A stretch of 47,883 nt of DNA from Actinomycetes bacterium (lineage in GTDB: Bacteria; Actinomycetota; Acidimicrobiia; Acidimicrobiales; Acidimicrobiaceae). The translations under genes were made by a program, and so were the position numbers. Positions 8,895 through 16,881 of the stretch are shown here, piece by piece; the stretch's first letter is position 1, and each line of letters starts with the position of its first letter. Location of the stretch: NCBI GenBank assembly GCA_021777475.1, contig JAJYDM010000006.1:1-47883 (forward strand), given 5' to 3'. The notes under the pieces were generated by a model. The model was not told the origin of the DNA. It did no database searches and worked only from the letters and a program-made list of their open reading frames with translations.

Positions 8895-9095
8895 CTACTT
8901 TATCAAGAGAGCGAGCGTTGGACAAAGCCTTTCCGCGCGTCTCGCATGCCCCAGTAACGATGTTGGAACCTCTTTTGACATGAGAATGGGAAAACCCCAC
9001 TCGTCAAGCTCAATGAGTTCGGGCAATAGCTCCGCACAAATCCCGTGCCCTTCGCACGCAATAGGATTTATATATATATGGAACCCCTCAGCCAT
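8895..9095 (-). CDS. Single-cluster [3Fe-4S]-type ferredoxin
   Basis: A 66-residue ferredoxin with the pattern Cys14-x2-His17-x2-Cys20 and Cys58-Pro59. This is the arrangement of small actinobacterial ferredoxins that carry one cluster and have the middle Cys replaced by another residue, here His. Many partner with cytochromes P450, but no P450 is present here. Its ATG overlaps the stop of the NuoF-like gene by one base (TAATG), so it is translationally coupled as the last gene of the five-gene redox operon. It is probably the soluble electron donor or acceptor of the NuoF-like protein. Cluster type is inferred from the spacing and the His. Confidence 0.85.
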   Translation of the reverse strand: MAEGFHIYINPIACEGHGICAELLPELIELDEWGFPILMSKEVPTSLLGHARRAERLCPTLALLIK

Positions 9096-10396
9096 TATCG
9101 GACTGCTAACCTGCTGGGATACGGGACCAGTCGTCCCGAAGTTGGTCTGTAGGAGCAGTTGCCGCCTTGGTGGACTAGAATTTCCGCCCTGAAGCGGCTC
9201 AATGATGATCGGGCCAATAACACGGCACCATCAGGCATGGCGCAGGCGCCTCTCCCAATTATCTGGTCGCAGAGTTCCGTCACTCGTGAAAGTGATTTTG
9301 AGCTGACATTACCGTCGGAAAGATTCGACCAGCTCTTCGATAATTCGGGGAGACCGAAATAACACGGACCACATTGACCTGCGGATTCTGCAGCAAGATA
9401 TTCCAGAACCTTCTTCGTCTCAATGACCGGACAACAATTTGTCAGTGCAACCACTCCGGCACCTAGCGAGAAACCTGCCTCCTTGAGAAAGGGCTGGCTT
9501 ACACGAAGTTTCCACAGTCTTTGCGCATCGACGATCTGTCCATAGTAGCCTCCCAACAATCCGCAACTGACTTGGTCTTCTTGTATGCCCATAACCGAAA
9601 ACACTTCACTGAACGCAGTACCAGCGATTACCTCTAAGACGGCATAATTACCATTCGCCAAAGTCACCGTCAAGAGTCGCGTACCCAAATCCCCGAAGGA
9701 GCCGACTGAGGAAAACCATGTGGCGCCAAATCTCGCCAGAAGAGCTAACTGCGCAAGAGTCTCCACATTTGCGATCAGCGTCGGTCGTTTCTTTACACCA
9801 CGCAGAATTGGTCGGTCTGGAAAATATTGAGGCCGTCCATCTTGCCGATTTATGGCAGATATCACCGCACTCTCGGCACCGGCAATATAGCCAACCTCCG
9901 GAACGGTAGTTGAGATTTCAATGTCAAAGGGATCCATTCCGCATCGGTCAGAAAGTGCGCTTTGCATCGCCTCCTGAGGATTCCGTTTTAAGGCGTTGAT
10001 ATGTACGTAGCCAGCCTTTGCGTCCAGGGCGCTACCCAAGATTGCCAAACCATCGAGAATCAAGTTGGGATGCCTCACCATCAGCAGCTCGTCCTTATGG
10101 GAAAGAAACTCCCCTTCCGACCCGTTTGCCACCACGATAAGCTTTCCACGATATGCTTCGTATGCCGCCAGCTTGAGTGAAAGAGGAAATGCAGCCCCTC
10201 CTCTGCCGTGAAGTTCATTCTCACCTAACTGCGTCTTAAGATGATGTAGTGCGTGGAAATATTGCTCGGGACTGCCAAAAACTGCCATATGCTCGGAAAA
10301 TGTGAGTGATTCAACCGGAAGTGCGGCCACATTGGAACTGGCCAACTTTCCACCATAGGAAAGGCGCGGAAATGATGTCGTTGAGCTGCTAGACAT
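9095..10396 (-). CDS. NuoF-like flavin/iron-sulfur oxidoreductase subunit
   Basis: A 433-residue homolog of the NADH-binding subunit of complex I (NuoF/51-kDa family), found outside any nuo operon. The glycine-rich FMN loop HGRGGAAFP (residues 63-71), NGSEGE (about 91-96), the GYIAGAESAV block (about 169-178) and the SLBB-like middle region are present. The C-terminal Fe-S region has Cys342, Cys345 and Cys385, but the first Cys of the usual ESCGxCxPC motif is Ala339. Only three of the four cluster ligands are canonical. This suggests an unusual cluster or a fourth ligand from elsewhere. It starts with a TAATG overlap on the upstream membrane gene and ends in the same kind of overlap with the ferredoxin gene. 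It is likely to pass electrons between NAD(P)H, the ferredoxin and the di-heme membrane protein. Confidence 0.85.
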   Translation of the reverse strand: MSSSSTTSFPRLSYGGKLASSNVAALPVESLTFSEHMAVFGSPEQYFHALHHLKTQLGENELHGRGGAAFPLSLKLAAYEAYRGKLIVVANGSEGEFLSHKDELLMVRHPNLILDGLAILGSALDAKAGYVHINALKRNPQEAMQSALSDRCGMDPFDIEISTTVPEVGYIAGAESAVISAINRQDGRPQYFPDRPILRGVKKRPTLIANVETLAQLALLARFGATWFSSVGSFGDLGTRLLTVTLANGNYAVLEVIAGTAFSEVFSVMGIQEDQVSCGLLGGYYGQIVDAQRLWKLRVSQPFLKEAGFSLGAGVVALTNCCPVIETKKVLEYLAAESAGQCGPCYFGLPELSKSWSNLSDGNVSSKSLSRVTELCDQIIGRGACAMPDGAVLLARSSLSRFRAEILVHQGGNCSYRPTSGRLVPYPSRLAVR

Positions 10397-11568
10397 TATC
10401 CATCACTCGCCTCTGACCTGCTGGAGGGACTCCCGCCAGATAGGTTCGAATAGGACGTCGAACCTGATGCGGCAACTGTTCCGGTGAAGGACGACCCGTC
10501 GGATCCCAGGTTCAACCTCGCAGAGAAGTTCACGCTCTGTCCAGCCGCATCTGCCACTTGACTTAGAATTGTTGTACCGTTTAGCGCCGTCACGGTACCT
10601 TTATAAACTACGACTCCTTCGGTTGACGTAATTTCCACGACGCTTGCAGTCATTGAAACTCCTCCGCCAAGAGGTACTCCAATGAGCACCACCGATAACA
10701 CATATCCTGGCGAACCAGACAGATTGCCCATCAGCCGCAGGGCAATCTCACCTTGAGAATTGGCGGAAGACTGATCTATCTTTCCTGACCAGCTGGAGGT
10801 GTAGGTTGAACTTATCTCAAAAGGGGGCATTGTGGCCACTGTATGTCTCGAGGTCCCTGTGGTAACCGTGCCAGTCACACGGGCTGAAGTTAGCACGGCT
10901 TGTCTCAATCCACCCTGGGCCCTGTTGGCCCAGTTGGCAGCCAGCGGACCTGAAGCTGCCCATGCAATAATCAATAGAGGAACAGCGAAACTGACCCCAA
11001 AAAACGCGACTTTTTTCCCTAGCTTAAGATCAGTACGGGCTAACAGCCTAGCGATTATCGCCAAAATTAAAAGTCCACCGACTGCCACGTAAATGACCTT
11101 CGAAAACCACAAAGCGCTGTCAGACCCTGAACCGAGGCCATGAATCACAGAAAGCGCGAAGATAGGATACGAAGCCCAGTGAATGATCTTCCAGCTGCGA
11201 TACCCCATTTTCACCCGCAACAGTGAGGTTGCTACTACCGCGATGCCGAGGTCTACTGCAATCGCACCGATGCCGACCCATATTGGTCGATATGTCGCCA
11301 TAAATGGAACAAACACATCTTTGAGGCCGATGAAAGAGTACTTGTCAGCCACTGCTGCGCCAACATGAATTGCCAACACAACTATCGCAAGCAATGATAG
11401 GGAACGGTGCAGTTCTGGGGCCAAAAACTTGGTTCCCTTAGGGAACTGGAGATTTCCTGCCGTAATGATCCCCAGGACTCCAATCACACCTAACAAGGCC
11501 AAACCCACATATCCGGCGGCACGGGATAGGTACCAAAGCGGACTAATCGACGCCGCAGCAATTATCAT
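10396..11568 (-). CDS. Ferric-reductase-like di-heme b membrane protein with extracytoplasmic beta-rich C-terminal domain
   Basis: From the ATG at 11568 the protein is 390 residues. I chose this start because it forms an ATGA overlap with the stop of the apbE gene. A longer start at 11601 is possible but lies inside apbE. The first 210 residues contain about six membrane helices. Two of them carry spaced His pairs, His54/His68 and His130/His143, the pattern of two stacked b-type hemes across the membrane in the ferric reductase/NOX/MsrQ superfamily. After the last helix (about 190-207) comes a roughly 180-residue Ser/Thr/Gly-rich, beta-strand-like domain that is probably extracytoplasmic and resembles no domain I know. 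There is no FAD/NADPH-binding domain, so electrons must come from partner proteins. Confidence 0.8.
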   Translation of the reverse strand: MIIAAASISPLWYLSRAAGYVGLALLGVIGVLGIITAGNLQFPKGTKFLAPELHRSLSLLAIVVLAIHVGAAVADKYSFIGLKDVFVPFMATYRPIWVGIGAIAVDLGIAVVATSLLRVKMGYRSWKIIHWASYPIFALSVIHGLGSGSDSALWFSKVIYVAVGGLLILAIIARLLARTDLKLGKKVAFFGVSFAVPLLIIAWAASGPLAANWANRAQGGLRQAVLTSARVTGTVTTGTSRHTVATMPPFEISSTYTSSWSGKIDQSSANSQGEIALRLMGNLSGSPGYVLSVVLIGVPLGGGVSMTASVVEITSTEGVVVYKGTVTALNGTTILSQVADAAGQSVNFSARLNLGSDGSSFTGTVAASGSTSYSNLSGGSPSSRSEASDG

Positions 11569-12512
11569 GCGTGGCTCCCAACCGCACCTGCCCGTTGCCA
11601 ACCACCGAAATAATTCTCGCCATACTCCTTGCTACGGGCCAAGGCCGGTAACCGAAGTGATGCCAACCACTTTGGCCCGTCTGGACCCATAGCGATGGTG
11701 CCACTTGAGGCAATATTCGCGTCAAGAGCCGATCCGGCCAAAACCGTGACCGAATGATAAACCGACTCACTGCTAATTCCACTAAATGGATCGATGATGT
11801 GATGCAGCTGCTGAGGACCACTATTCCAAGATCTTCGGAGCGTCGATGACGTGGCAACTCCACCACCTGCTATTGCAATGATTTGACCATCCGATTGAGA
11901 ATCCAGGCTGAGATCTTCGGTGACATTGATAGGCCAGTAACTCTCCCGATCCACCAGCGAAGCCGATATGTCACCACCAAGATTTACTAACACCTTCTCG
12001 GACAGTTCAATTTCAATCTGGTACTTGATGCGGTCAGCCAGAAATGCTTTTCCAGTCGCACCCAAATCAAGTTTGACACCCTGGAGAACCGAAACTGACC
12101 TGTTCGCCTTGTTGAGCCGCAGACTCTTGTATCCCCGCGGCAGCACGACCTGAATCTTCCCAGGGGCCGAGCTGCCACTCGCGAGACTGCTACGAAAATC
12201 GGTTTTATAGCCAAGCCCCGCAAGGGAGCCGCCGACTGTCGGGTCCAAATAGCCGTTGGTGATCCTTGCACCGTAAAGGGCGGCCTCGAGTGCGGCAAAC
12301 AAAAGTTCAGAAACCACGACTTCCTTCTGGGCTGCACCGTTGAAAATCTGACTCAACTCCGAATCACTGCGAAATCTCGAAGCTACATGGTCCATCTCGT
12401 CAATCAACCCCAGGAAAATATCAATCGCCTTGATTGACGGACTTTTGCAGGAACCGAGGAGAAAACAATCGGTACCCAGGGCCGAGGTGTGAAAACCAGT
12501 ACCACCGCTCAT
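11565..12512 (-). CDS. apbE: ApbE family FAD:protein FMN transferase
   Basis: A 315-residue flavin transferase that covalently attaches FMN from FAD to Thr/Ser of target proteins. Motifs include LDLGATGKAFLAD (residues 148-160), VNLGGDIS (176-183), GGVATSSTLRR and HHIIDPFSG, plus the late DANIASSG segment. I place the start at the ATG at 12512, which overlaps the upstream stop as ATGA. The in-frame extension to 12770 lies over the upstream gene and is not ApbE-like. No signal peptide or lipobox is visible, unlike most Gram-negative ApbE proteins, so it may modify its target in the cytoplasm before export. It ends in an ATGA overlap with the di-heme membrane gene. What it flavinylates is not obvious from this operon. 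Confidence 0.88.
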   Translation of the reverse strand: MSGGTGFHTSALGTDCFLLGSCKSPSIKAIDIFLGLIDEMDHVASRFRSDSELSQIFNGAAQKEVVVSELLFAALEAALYGARITNGYLDPTVGGSLAGLGYKTDFRSSLASGSSAPGKIQVVLPRGYKSLRLNKANRSVSVLQGVKLDLGATGKAFLADRIKYQIEIELSEKVLVNLGGDISASLVDRESYWPINVTEDLSLDSQSDGQIIAIAGGGVATSSTLRRSWNSGPQQLHHIIDPFSGISSESVYHSVTVLAGSALDANIASSGTIAMGPDGPKWLASLRLPALARSKEYGENYFGGWQRAGAVGSHA

Positions 12513-12838
12513 GATGCCCCCGTTGCGGAAATCTGAGAACGTGACGACTGCACAGGAGCGGAACCAGACGATAAGGATTGCTGAGGGGAAACCGGGGAAA
12601 TGGGTGGCGGCGATAAGGTCGGAGCAGTTATGTTGTATCCTCCGCTCAATGAGGGCACTGATGATGCCGAAGAAGCCGTCGACGAAGTCGTAGAGCCGAT
12701 GGGTTTGCCCGGGTTGATCTTTGCCACAAAACCGGCAAGTCCAAGAATGGCCAGGATCGATCCATACCAAAATCTTTTCGAAAGAACGGAAGACCTTGCT
12801 ACAGCGATATCTCGTGAATATCTGCTAAATTTACGCAT
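12509..12838 (-). CDS. Short membrane-anchored Ser/Pro-rich protein, first gene of the redox operon
   Basis: A 109-residue protein with a basic N-terminus (several Arg/Lys in the first 22 residues), one membrane helix (about 24-39) and a Ser/Thr/Pro-rich low-complexity tail. In related actinobacterial operons, the gene in this position encodes a similar anchor followed by an FMN-binding domain with a Ser/Thr-Gly-Ala-Thr acceptor motif. Here that domain is entirely missing. The tail simply ends in SATGAS, which only loosely resembles the acceptor motif and lacks its Asp. Its stop overlaps the apbE ATG (ATGA). The clean overlap and long open frame argue that it is expressed rather than a random stretch. 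Function is unknown. Confidence 0.65.
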   Translation of the reverse strand: MRKFSRYSRDIAVARSSVLSKRFWYGSILAILGLAGFVAKINPGKPIGSTTSSTASSASSVPSLSGGYNITAPTLSPPPISPVSPQQSLSSGSAPVQSSRSQISATGAS

Positions 12839-12979
12839 ATCTCATCCCAGTTCGCGACTTTTCATACATTCTGGCATCATGTTCTGAGACAGCACTGAAT
12901 TTGGACTTAAAGGATCCTTGCGAATGCCGGGACTTGGGACAGTCACAAAGGTTCTCCCAGAAGGGATGATCCATCACAA

Positions 12980-13441
12980 ATGACATTGAATCCACGTCCG
13001 GCAGTCCGAGCCCTACTAATAGACCCAGATTTCCGAATTCTGCTTCTTAAAGGGCACGATATCACCCTGACAGACGCCGAGCCATGGTGGTTCACTGTCG
13101 GTGGAGGTATTCGACCGCATGAGACTCCGAAGCAAGCCCTGCGGCGCGAGGTGCTGGAAGAGACTGGCCATGTGATCGCCGAACTGCTACCGACTCCGTT
13201 TTCGAGGACGTTTTCCTTTACCTTTGAAGGCCGTCCACACCTCCAGCATGAAACCTTCTATGTGGCAATGTCGCCCAGGTTTGATCCAGATCCAAAGTAC
13301 CTAACTGCCATGGAAAAAAGGAGTATTATTGGTTTCAAGTGGTGGAGCCTGCAAGAACTTCAGCAAACCAAGGAGACGATCTATCCCGCTCAGCTTGCGT
13401 CATGGCTCGAGTACCTCGTCAAGAGCCGGCTATCCAGATGA
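12980..13441 (+). CDS. Nudix hydrolase
   Basis: A 153-residue Nudix-fold pyrophosphohydrolase. The Nudix box is complete and perfectly spaced: the conserved Gly, then PHE, REVLEETGH (G-x5-E-x7-REUxEExGU). This gives the metal-binding Glu cluster that hydrolyses a nucleoside diphosphate linked to another moiety. The N-terminus (VRALLIDPDFRILLLKG) is the usual first strand pair. The C-terminal W-rich segment WWSLQELQQT resembles the RppH/MutT-like general group, not a specific subfamily. It is divergent from the redox operon, with about 140 bases between starts. The substrate is not predictable. Confidence 0.85.
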   Translation: MTLNPRPAVRALLIDPDFRILLLKGHDITLTDAEPWWFTVGGGIRPHETPKQALRREVLEETGHVIAELLPTPFSRTFSFTFEGRPHLQHETFYVAMSPRFDPDPKYLTAMEKRSIIGFKWWSLQELQQTKETIYPAQLASWLEYLVKSRLSR

Positions 13442-13532
13442 ACCAACCTCCCGGAATTTACGCCTCATGGCACAGATGGTCAATTCCAAATTTTGGTCCG
13501 AATAATTCCCGCTGATTCCAGAACTTCTTGAC

Positions 13533-14400
13533 TTACTGCACGAGCATCTTGACTGCGGGACTTGCAGAAGCCCCGGGAATCCAGATCAACTCCAGTTTCG
13601 ATCGAATCTCCAGTGTCAAGATCACAACGGCATCTAAGTCTTCACCCGCATCAATGGCAGTCAACTCCGACAGTATGGCAATCCCCAGTCCGCGGCTAGC
13701 CAACTATGCCACCATTCCTAGCGCGCTGGCTTCGAACGTCACACATGGCTCCATAGCGACGTGGGGCACGCGCTTTCGAATACTGAGCTAACGCCGGTTC
13801 CTTTTGGAAGACATATCAATGGTAGACAAGCCAACTGCGCAAGGTGAAGAGGTTCACTCAAACTAAGCGATCCCGATTTCGATTTTGTCGCAACAAGGCG
13901 GTCGACTACGATTGCGATTGCATCCTATCCAGGACTTCGATCCCCGAACACACCTACGAGTGCAAGATCAAGCCCACCCTGATTCACGCCGAATACCAGG
14001 TTTTCAGTACTTTCTTCACTTGGAGATATTTATATTTTCGGAAAGCGGTCACAAAAGGCTGCAACTATCGCCGCCAAACGTAGCGGAGTAGATCCGCAAA
14101 CCATTCCAATCCTTACGCTTCTACGAAACAGTCCGCATATCTGGTCGATCTCTCTGCGGATATTCTCCGTAGCCCTAAGTGCCCGCTCCCAACAATTGAT
14201 TCACCTGATGAAAACCACCCATCTTCCGCGAAAATCAATACCGGCGGATCAGGAAATACTCTTCTAGACGCGAATGCTGCTCTTTCTCTAAACGGTTCAT
14301 CTTGGCATCTGCCATTTCATTGCGCTTGCCTGGCAGGCGAGAACCGCAACTCAGGTTCCAAATCTATCCGTGAGGTCGCGACACGTCGTAGCAAAGTCAC
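13533..14400 (-). pseudogene. LysR-family transcriptional regulator, decayed
   Basis: Reading the minus strand across frames recovers most of a LysR regulator. The order is an HTH-end segment (MNRLEKE near 14296), a linker helix (ERALRATENIRREIDQ near 14170), then the start of the effector domain (VRIGMVCGSTPLRLAAI near 14110). Next come DLALVGVFGD, PLICLPKG and VTFEASALG, and finally LASRGLGIAILSELTA up to a stop at 13533-13535. The blocks lie in the correct order for the family but in different frames, and an in-frame TAG sits at 13704-13706. It is therefore dead through frameshifts and at least one nonsense change. The 5' boundary at about 14400 is approximate because the N-terminal HTH is badly scrambled. 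It lies on the same strand as, and downstream of, the pnt operon. Confidence 0.75.
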
Positions 14401-15060
14401 AAGCCAGAAGCCAGACAAGAAAAATGAAATACTAATATGAGCCTCCAACAGCATCTATACCCCGATACCAGCTCTCGCATCATAAGTTGAACAACCACTG
14501 CCGCGATATCCACTGGTATACAGTCTCGGCCCCGCGCAGAGAAACCTCTCCCAGGATGGACGAAACCAGAAGATCAAATACTTGGCACAGGCTGTTGAAC
14601 TCGTCGAATCCGAAAAGTCCAGTCATTCCCAAAGCGAAGGTCGAGCTGCAGTTCAACCGTCAGCACTCCCAGGCTTGGACCCGGCATTTCGAAACCGGTG
14701 TACCATCCCCTCCCATTTCCACTATCCCGCCTGGCACAAAGCTGGACAGAATCAGGGCTTCTACGTCAGGGACTAAAACTCAAAGGCAACTGTAGAGAGA
14801 TCCAAGTCCCACGAAGCCGGCTGGTTCAAGTGCCGCTTGACCCGCAACAACCTGGAGATAGAAGTTTCGACTCCAGCGCCACTAGGACAGGCTCCAAATC
14901 CCACCCTGGAACTAGCCCTAGGATTAATCTCAGCTATGTGAATCCTGGCAACTTCCTCCCTCGGATCGAAAGAGCCCGGGCATATGTACGTAATGAGCTG
15001 GTGGAGCAACGGCCTACAACCGCAAATAAGCACGCGAGTGGGAAGCTACGGCCGATGAGG
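14401..15060. other. Decayed or non-coding DNA between the LysR remnant and the pnt operon
   Basis: About 660 bases with only short, mutually overlapping open stretches on both strands and no motif I recognise in any of the six frames. Position beside a dead LysR gene suggests it may hold the regulator's former neighbour or target gene in an advanced state of decay. That is inference only. No tRNA-like fold or direct repeat is seen. Confidence 0.4.
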
Positions 15061-15075
15061 CAAGGAAATTACTTT

Positions 15076-15107
15076 AGAGGGACGCTTACAAGATGCAACG
15101 TCCCTCT
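15076..15107 (-). terminator. Hairpin downstream of pntB
   Basis: A perfect 9-bp inverted repeat, AGAGGGACG at 15076-15084 and CGTCCCTCT at 15099-15107, encloses a 14-base loop. It lies 24 bases beyond the pntB stop in the direction of pnt transcription. The T-rich run expected of an intrinsic terminator is weak (AAAGTAATTTCC follows), so it may be an inefficient terminator or an RNA-stabilising hairpin. Confidence 0.55.
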
Positions 15108-15130
15108 GTAGATCGGCTCAGCAATGATTC

Positions 15131-16567
15131 CTAGGAGGACTTGACCGCCGCAACCAGCTTAGTCAAGGACTCCTTCGCGTCACCAAAGAACATGATCGTC
15201 TTCGCATCGAACATAAGTTGGTTATCGATACCCGCAAAACCAGGTCTCATCGATCGCTTCATGAAAATTATGTTCTTGGCCTCCTCCGCATTCAGTATCG
15301 GCATTCCGTAGATAGGACTCCCCGGATCAGTCTTCGCGGCTGGGTTGACAACATCGTTCGCACCTACTATCAGTGCGACATCAGCCAGCTTGAACTCGTC
15401 GTTGATCTCGTCCATCTCCTTCAGCTGATCGTATTTGACATCCGCCTCGGCAAGGAGAACATTCATGTGACCAGGCATACGTCCTGCGACGGGATGAATT
15501 GCGTAGCTAACTTCGACTCCTCGCTTTTCCAGCAAGTCCGCAAGCTCTCTAATGACGTGCTGCGCTTGAGCAACCGCTAAACCATAACCAGGTACAATGA
15601 TGACCTTTTGCGAATACGCAAGCAGAACGCCTATATCGTCCGCTGTTCCCGATCTGACAGCTTGATCTTGTCCTGCTCCAGCCCCGGCTCCCGCAGACGA
15701 TTCGGTCACTTTGCCCACCGCCGCAAACAGGACGTTGGAAAGAGATCTACCCATAGCATCCGACATCATTTTGGTAAGCAGTGTACCTGATGCACCTACT
15801 AACGTGCCGCCAACGATAAGTACCGTATTGCCTAAAGCAAAACCACTAGCTGCCACCGCAAGGCCAGTGAATGCATTGAGAAGTGAAATCACGACGGGCA
15901 TATCTGCTCCGCCAATTGGCAGTACAAACGCCACACCGAGAATCAGGGAAATTACCAGCAAGATGACAAGAATTGGAATACTTGAGCTGAACCCGATCAC
16001 CACTGCAGCAAACCCAATGATTCCTAGCAGGACTATGCCATTGACTATCTGTTGGCCCGCATAGGTTATCGGAACTCCAGTCATCATCTCCTGAAGCTTT
16101 GCAAAGGCAACCGCGGAGCCAGCAAAGCTCAGCGAACCCACCACAACCGAAAATACTACAGAAATCGCCAGCACCACACCGTGGCTTGATCCCGAGACCA
16201 GTCTCATGTACTCGCCAATCGACACAAGCGCTGCGGCACCTCCACCGACACCATTGAATGCGGCGACCATCTGAGGCATGGCGGTCATCTTGACACGCCG
16301 TGCCAACACCGCGCCGATGAAGGTCCCCACGATTACCGCAACCGCCATCAACACAATTCTTCCGCCGGAGGGGCGAATCACGGTTAGAGATGCAATGATT
16401 GCGATGAGCATACCGAATGCGGCCGTGAAGTTTCCTTGCCGGGCTCCCTTTGGCGAACTCAACTGTTTTAGGCCAAGAATAAATAGCGCAGCCGCCAATA
16501 GGTAGAGTAAACTCACGCCTTCATCAAGAGTAAATCCAGCCGCCGCCAACAAATTAATTTGAGACAA
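15131..16567 (-). CDS. pntB: NAD(P) transhydrogenase subunit beta
   Basis: A 478-residue beta subunit of proton-translocating transhydrogenase, which couples hydride transfer from NADH to NADP+ to proton entry. The N-terminal roughly 280 residues form the membrane domain (about eight or nine helices). The C-terminal roughly 190 residues form the NADP(H)-binding domain III, with VIIVPGYGLAVAQAQH, YAIHPVAGRMPGHMNVLLAEA and VALIVGANDVVNPAA, all hallmark blocks. Length is normal for the family. It follows pntAB by 11 bases and is the last gene of the operon, with a hairpin beyond its stop. Confidence 0.96.
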   Translation of the reverse strand: MSQINLLAAAGFTLDEGVSLLYLLAAALFILGLKQLSSPKGARQGNFTAAFGMLIAIIASLTVIRPSGGRIVLMAVAVIVGTFIGAVLARRVKMTAMPQMVAAFNGVGGGAAALVSIGEYMRLVSGSSHGVVLAISVVFSVVVGSLSFAGSAVAFAKLQEMMTGVPITYAGQQIVNGIVLLGIIGFAAVVIGFSSSIPILVILLVISLILGVAFVLPIGGADMPVVISLLNAFTGLAVAASGFALGNTVLIVGGTLVGASGTLLTKMMSDAMGRSLSNVLFAAVGKVTESSAGAGAGAGQDQAVRSGTADDIGVLLAYSQKVIIVPGYGLAVAQAQHVIRELADLLEKRGVEVSYAIHPVAGRMPGHMNVLLAEADVKYDQLKEMDEINDEFKLADVALIVGANDVVNPAAKTDPGSPIYGMPILNAEEAKNIIFMKRSMRPGFAGIDNQLMFDAKTIMFFGDAKESLTKLVAAVKSS

Positions 16568-16578
16568 CTGAGATCGAC

Positions 16579-16881
16579 CTACCTTTTCGCTTCGGCCTGT
16601 TGGCGCGGCTTAAACATCTCAAGCATCCGGTCTGTCACGACGAATCCGCCAACAACATTTATTGTTGCGAGCACGATTGCGAGCAGACCTAATACAAGTT
16701 GCAGCGTTCCGTCAGAAGCTGACGTCACTGAAATAGCGCCGACGAGAATTATCCCGTGAATGGCATTGCTCCCTGACATCAAGGGGGTGTGCAAAATTGT
16801 TGGAACTTTTGAAATAACTTCGATTCCCACAAACGCTGCGAGAACAAAGGTAGTTATGTATCCAATCAACTCTGGAGTCAT
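16579..16881 (-). CDS. pntAB: NAD(P) transhydrogenase subunit alpha, membrane part
   Basis: A 100-residue protein corresponding to the membrane segment at the C-terminal end of E. coli PntA, encoded separately as in many actinobacteria and alphaproteobacteria. Three helices are visible (about 5-22, 39-60 and 62-82), with the typical block PLMSGSNAIHGIILVGA. Its ATG overlaps the TGA of pntAA (ATGA), implying coupled translation. Together with PntB it forms the proton channel. Confidence 0.93.
   Translation of the reverse strand: MTPELIGYITTFVLAAFVGIEVISKVPTILHTPLMSGSNAIHGIILVGAISVTSASDGTLQLVLGLLAIVLATINVVGGFVVTDRMLEMFKPRQQAEAKR

Noticed and set aside
12513-12770. N-terminal extension of apbE
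   Set aside because: It overlaps the upstream short membrane gene in another frame, has no ApbE-like content, and the ATGA at 12509-12512 gives a natural start.
13442-15130. Several 60-140-codon open frames as real genes
   Set aside because: They conflict with each other, none has a motif, and one strand instead carries the ordered pieces of a LysR pseudogene.
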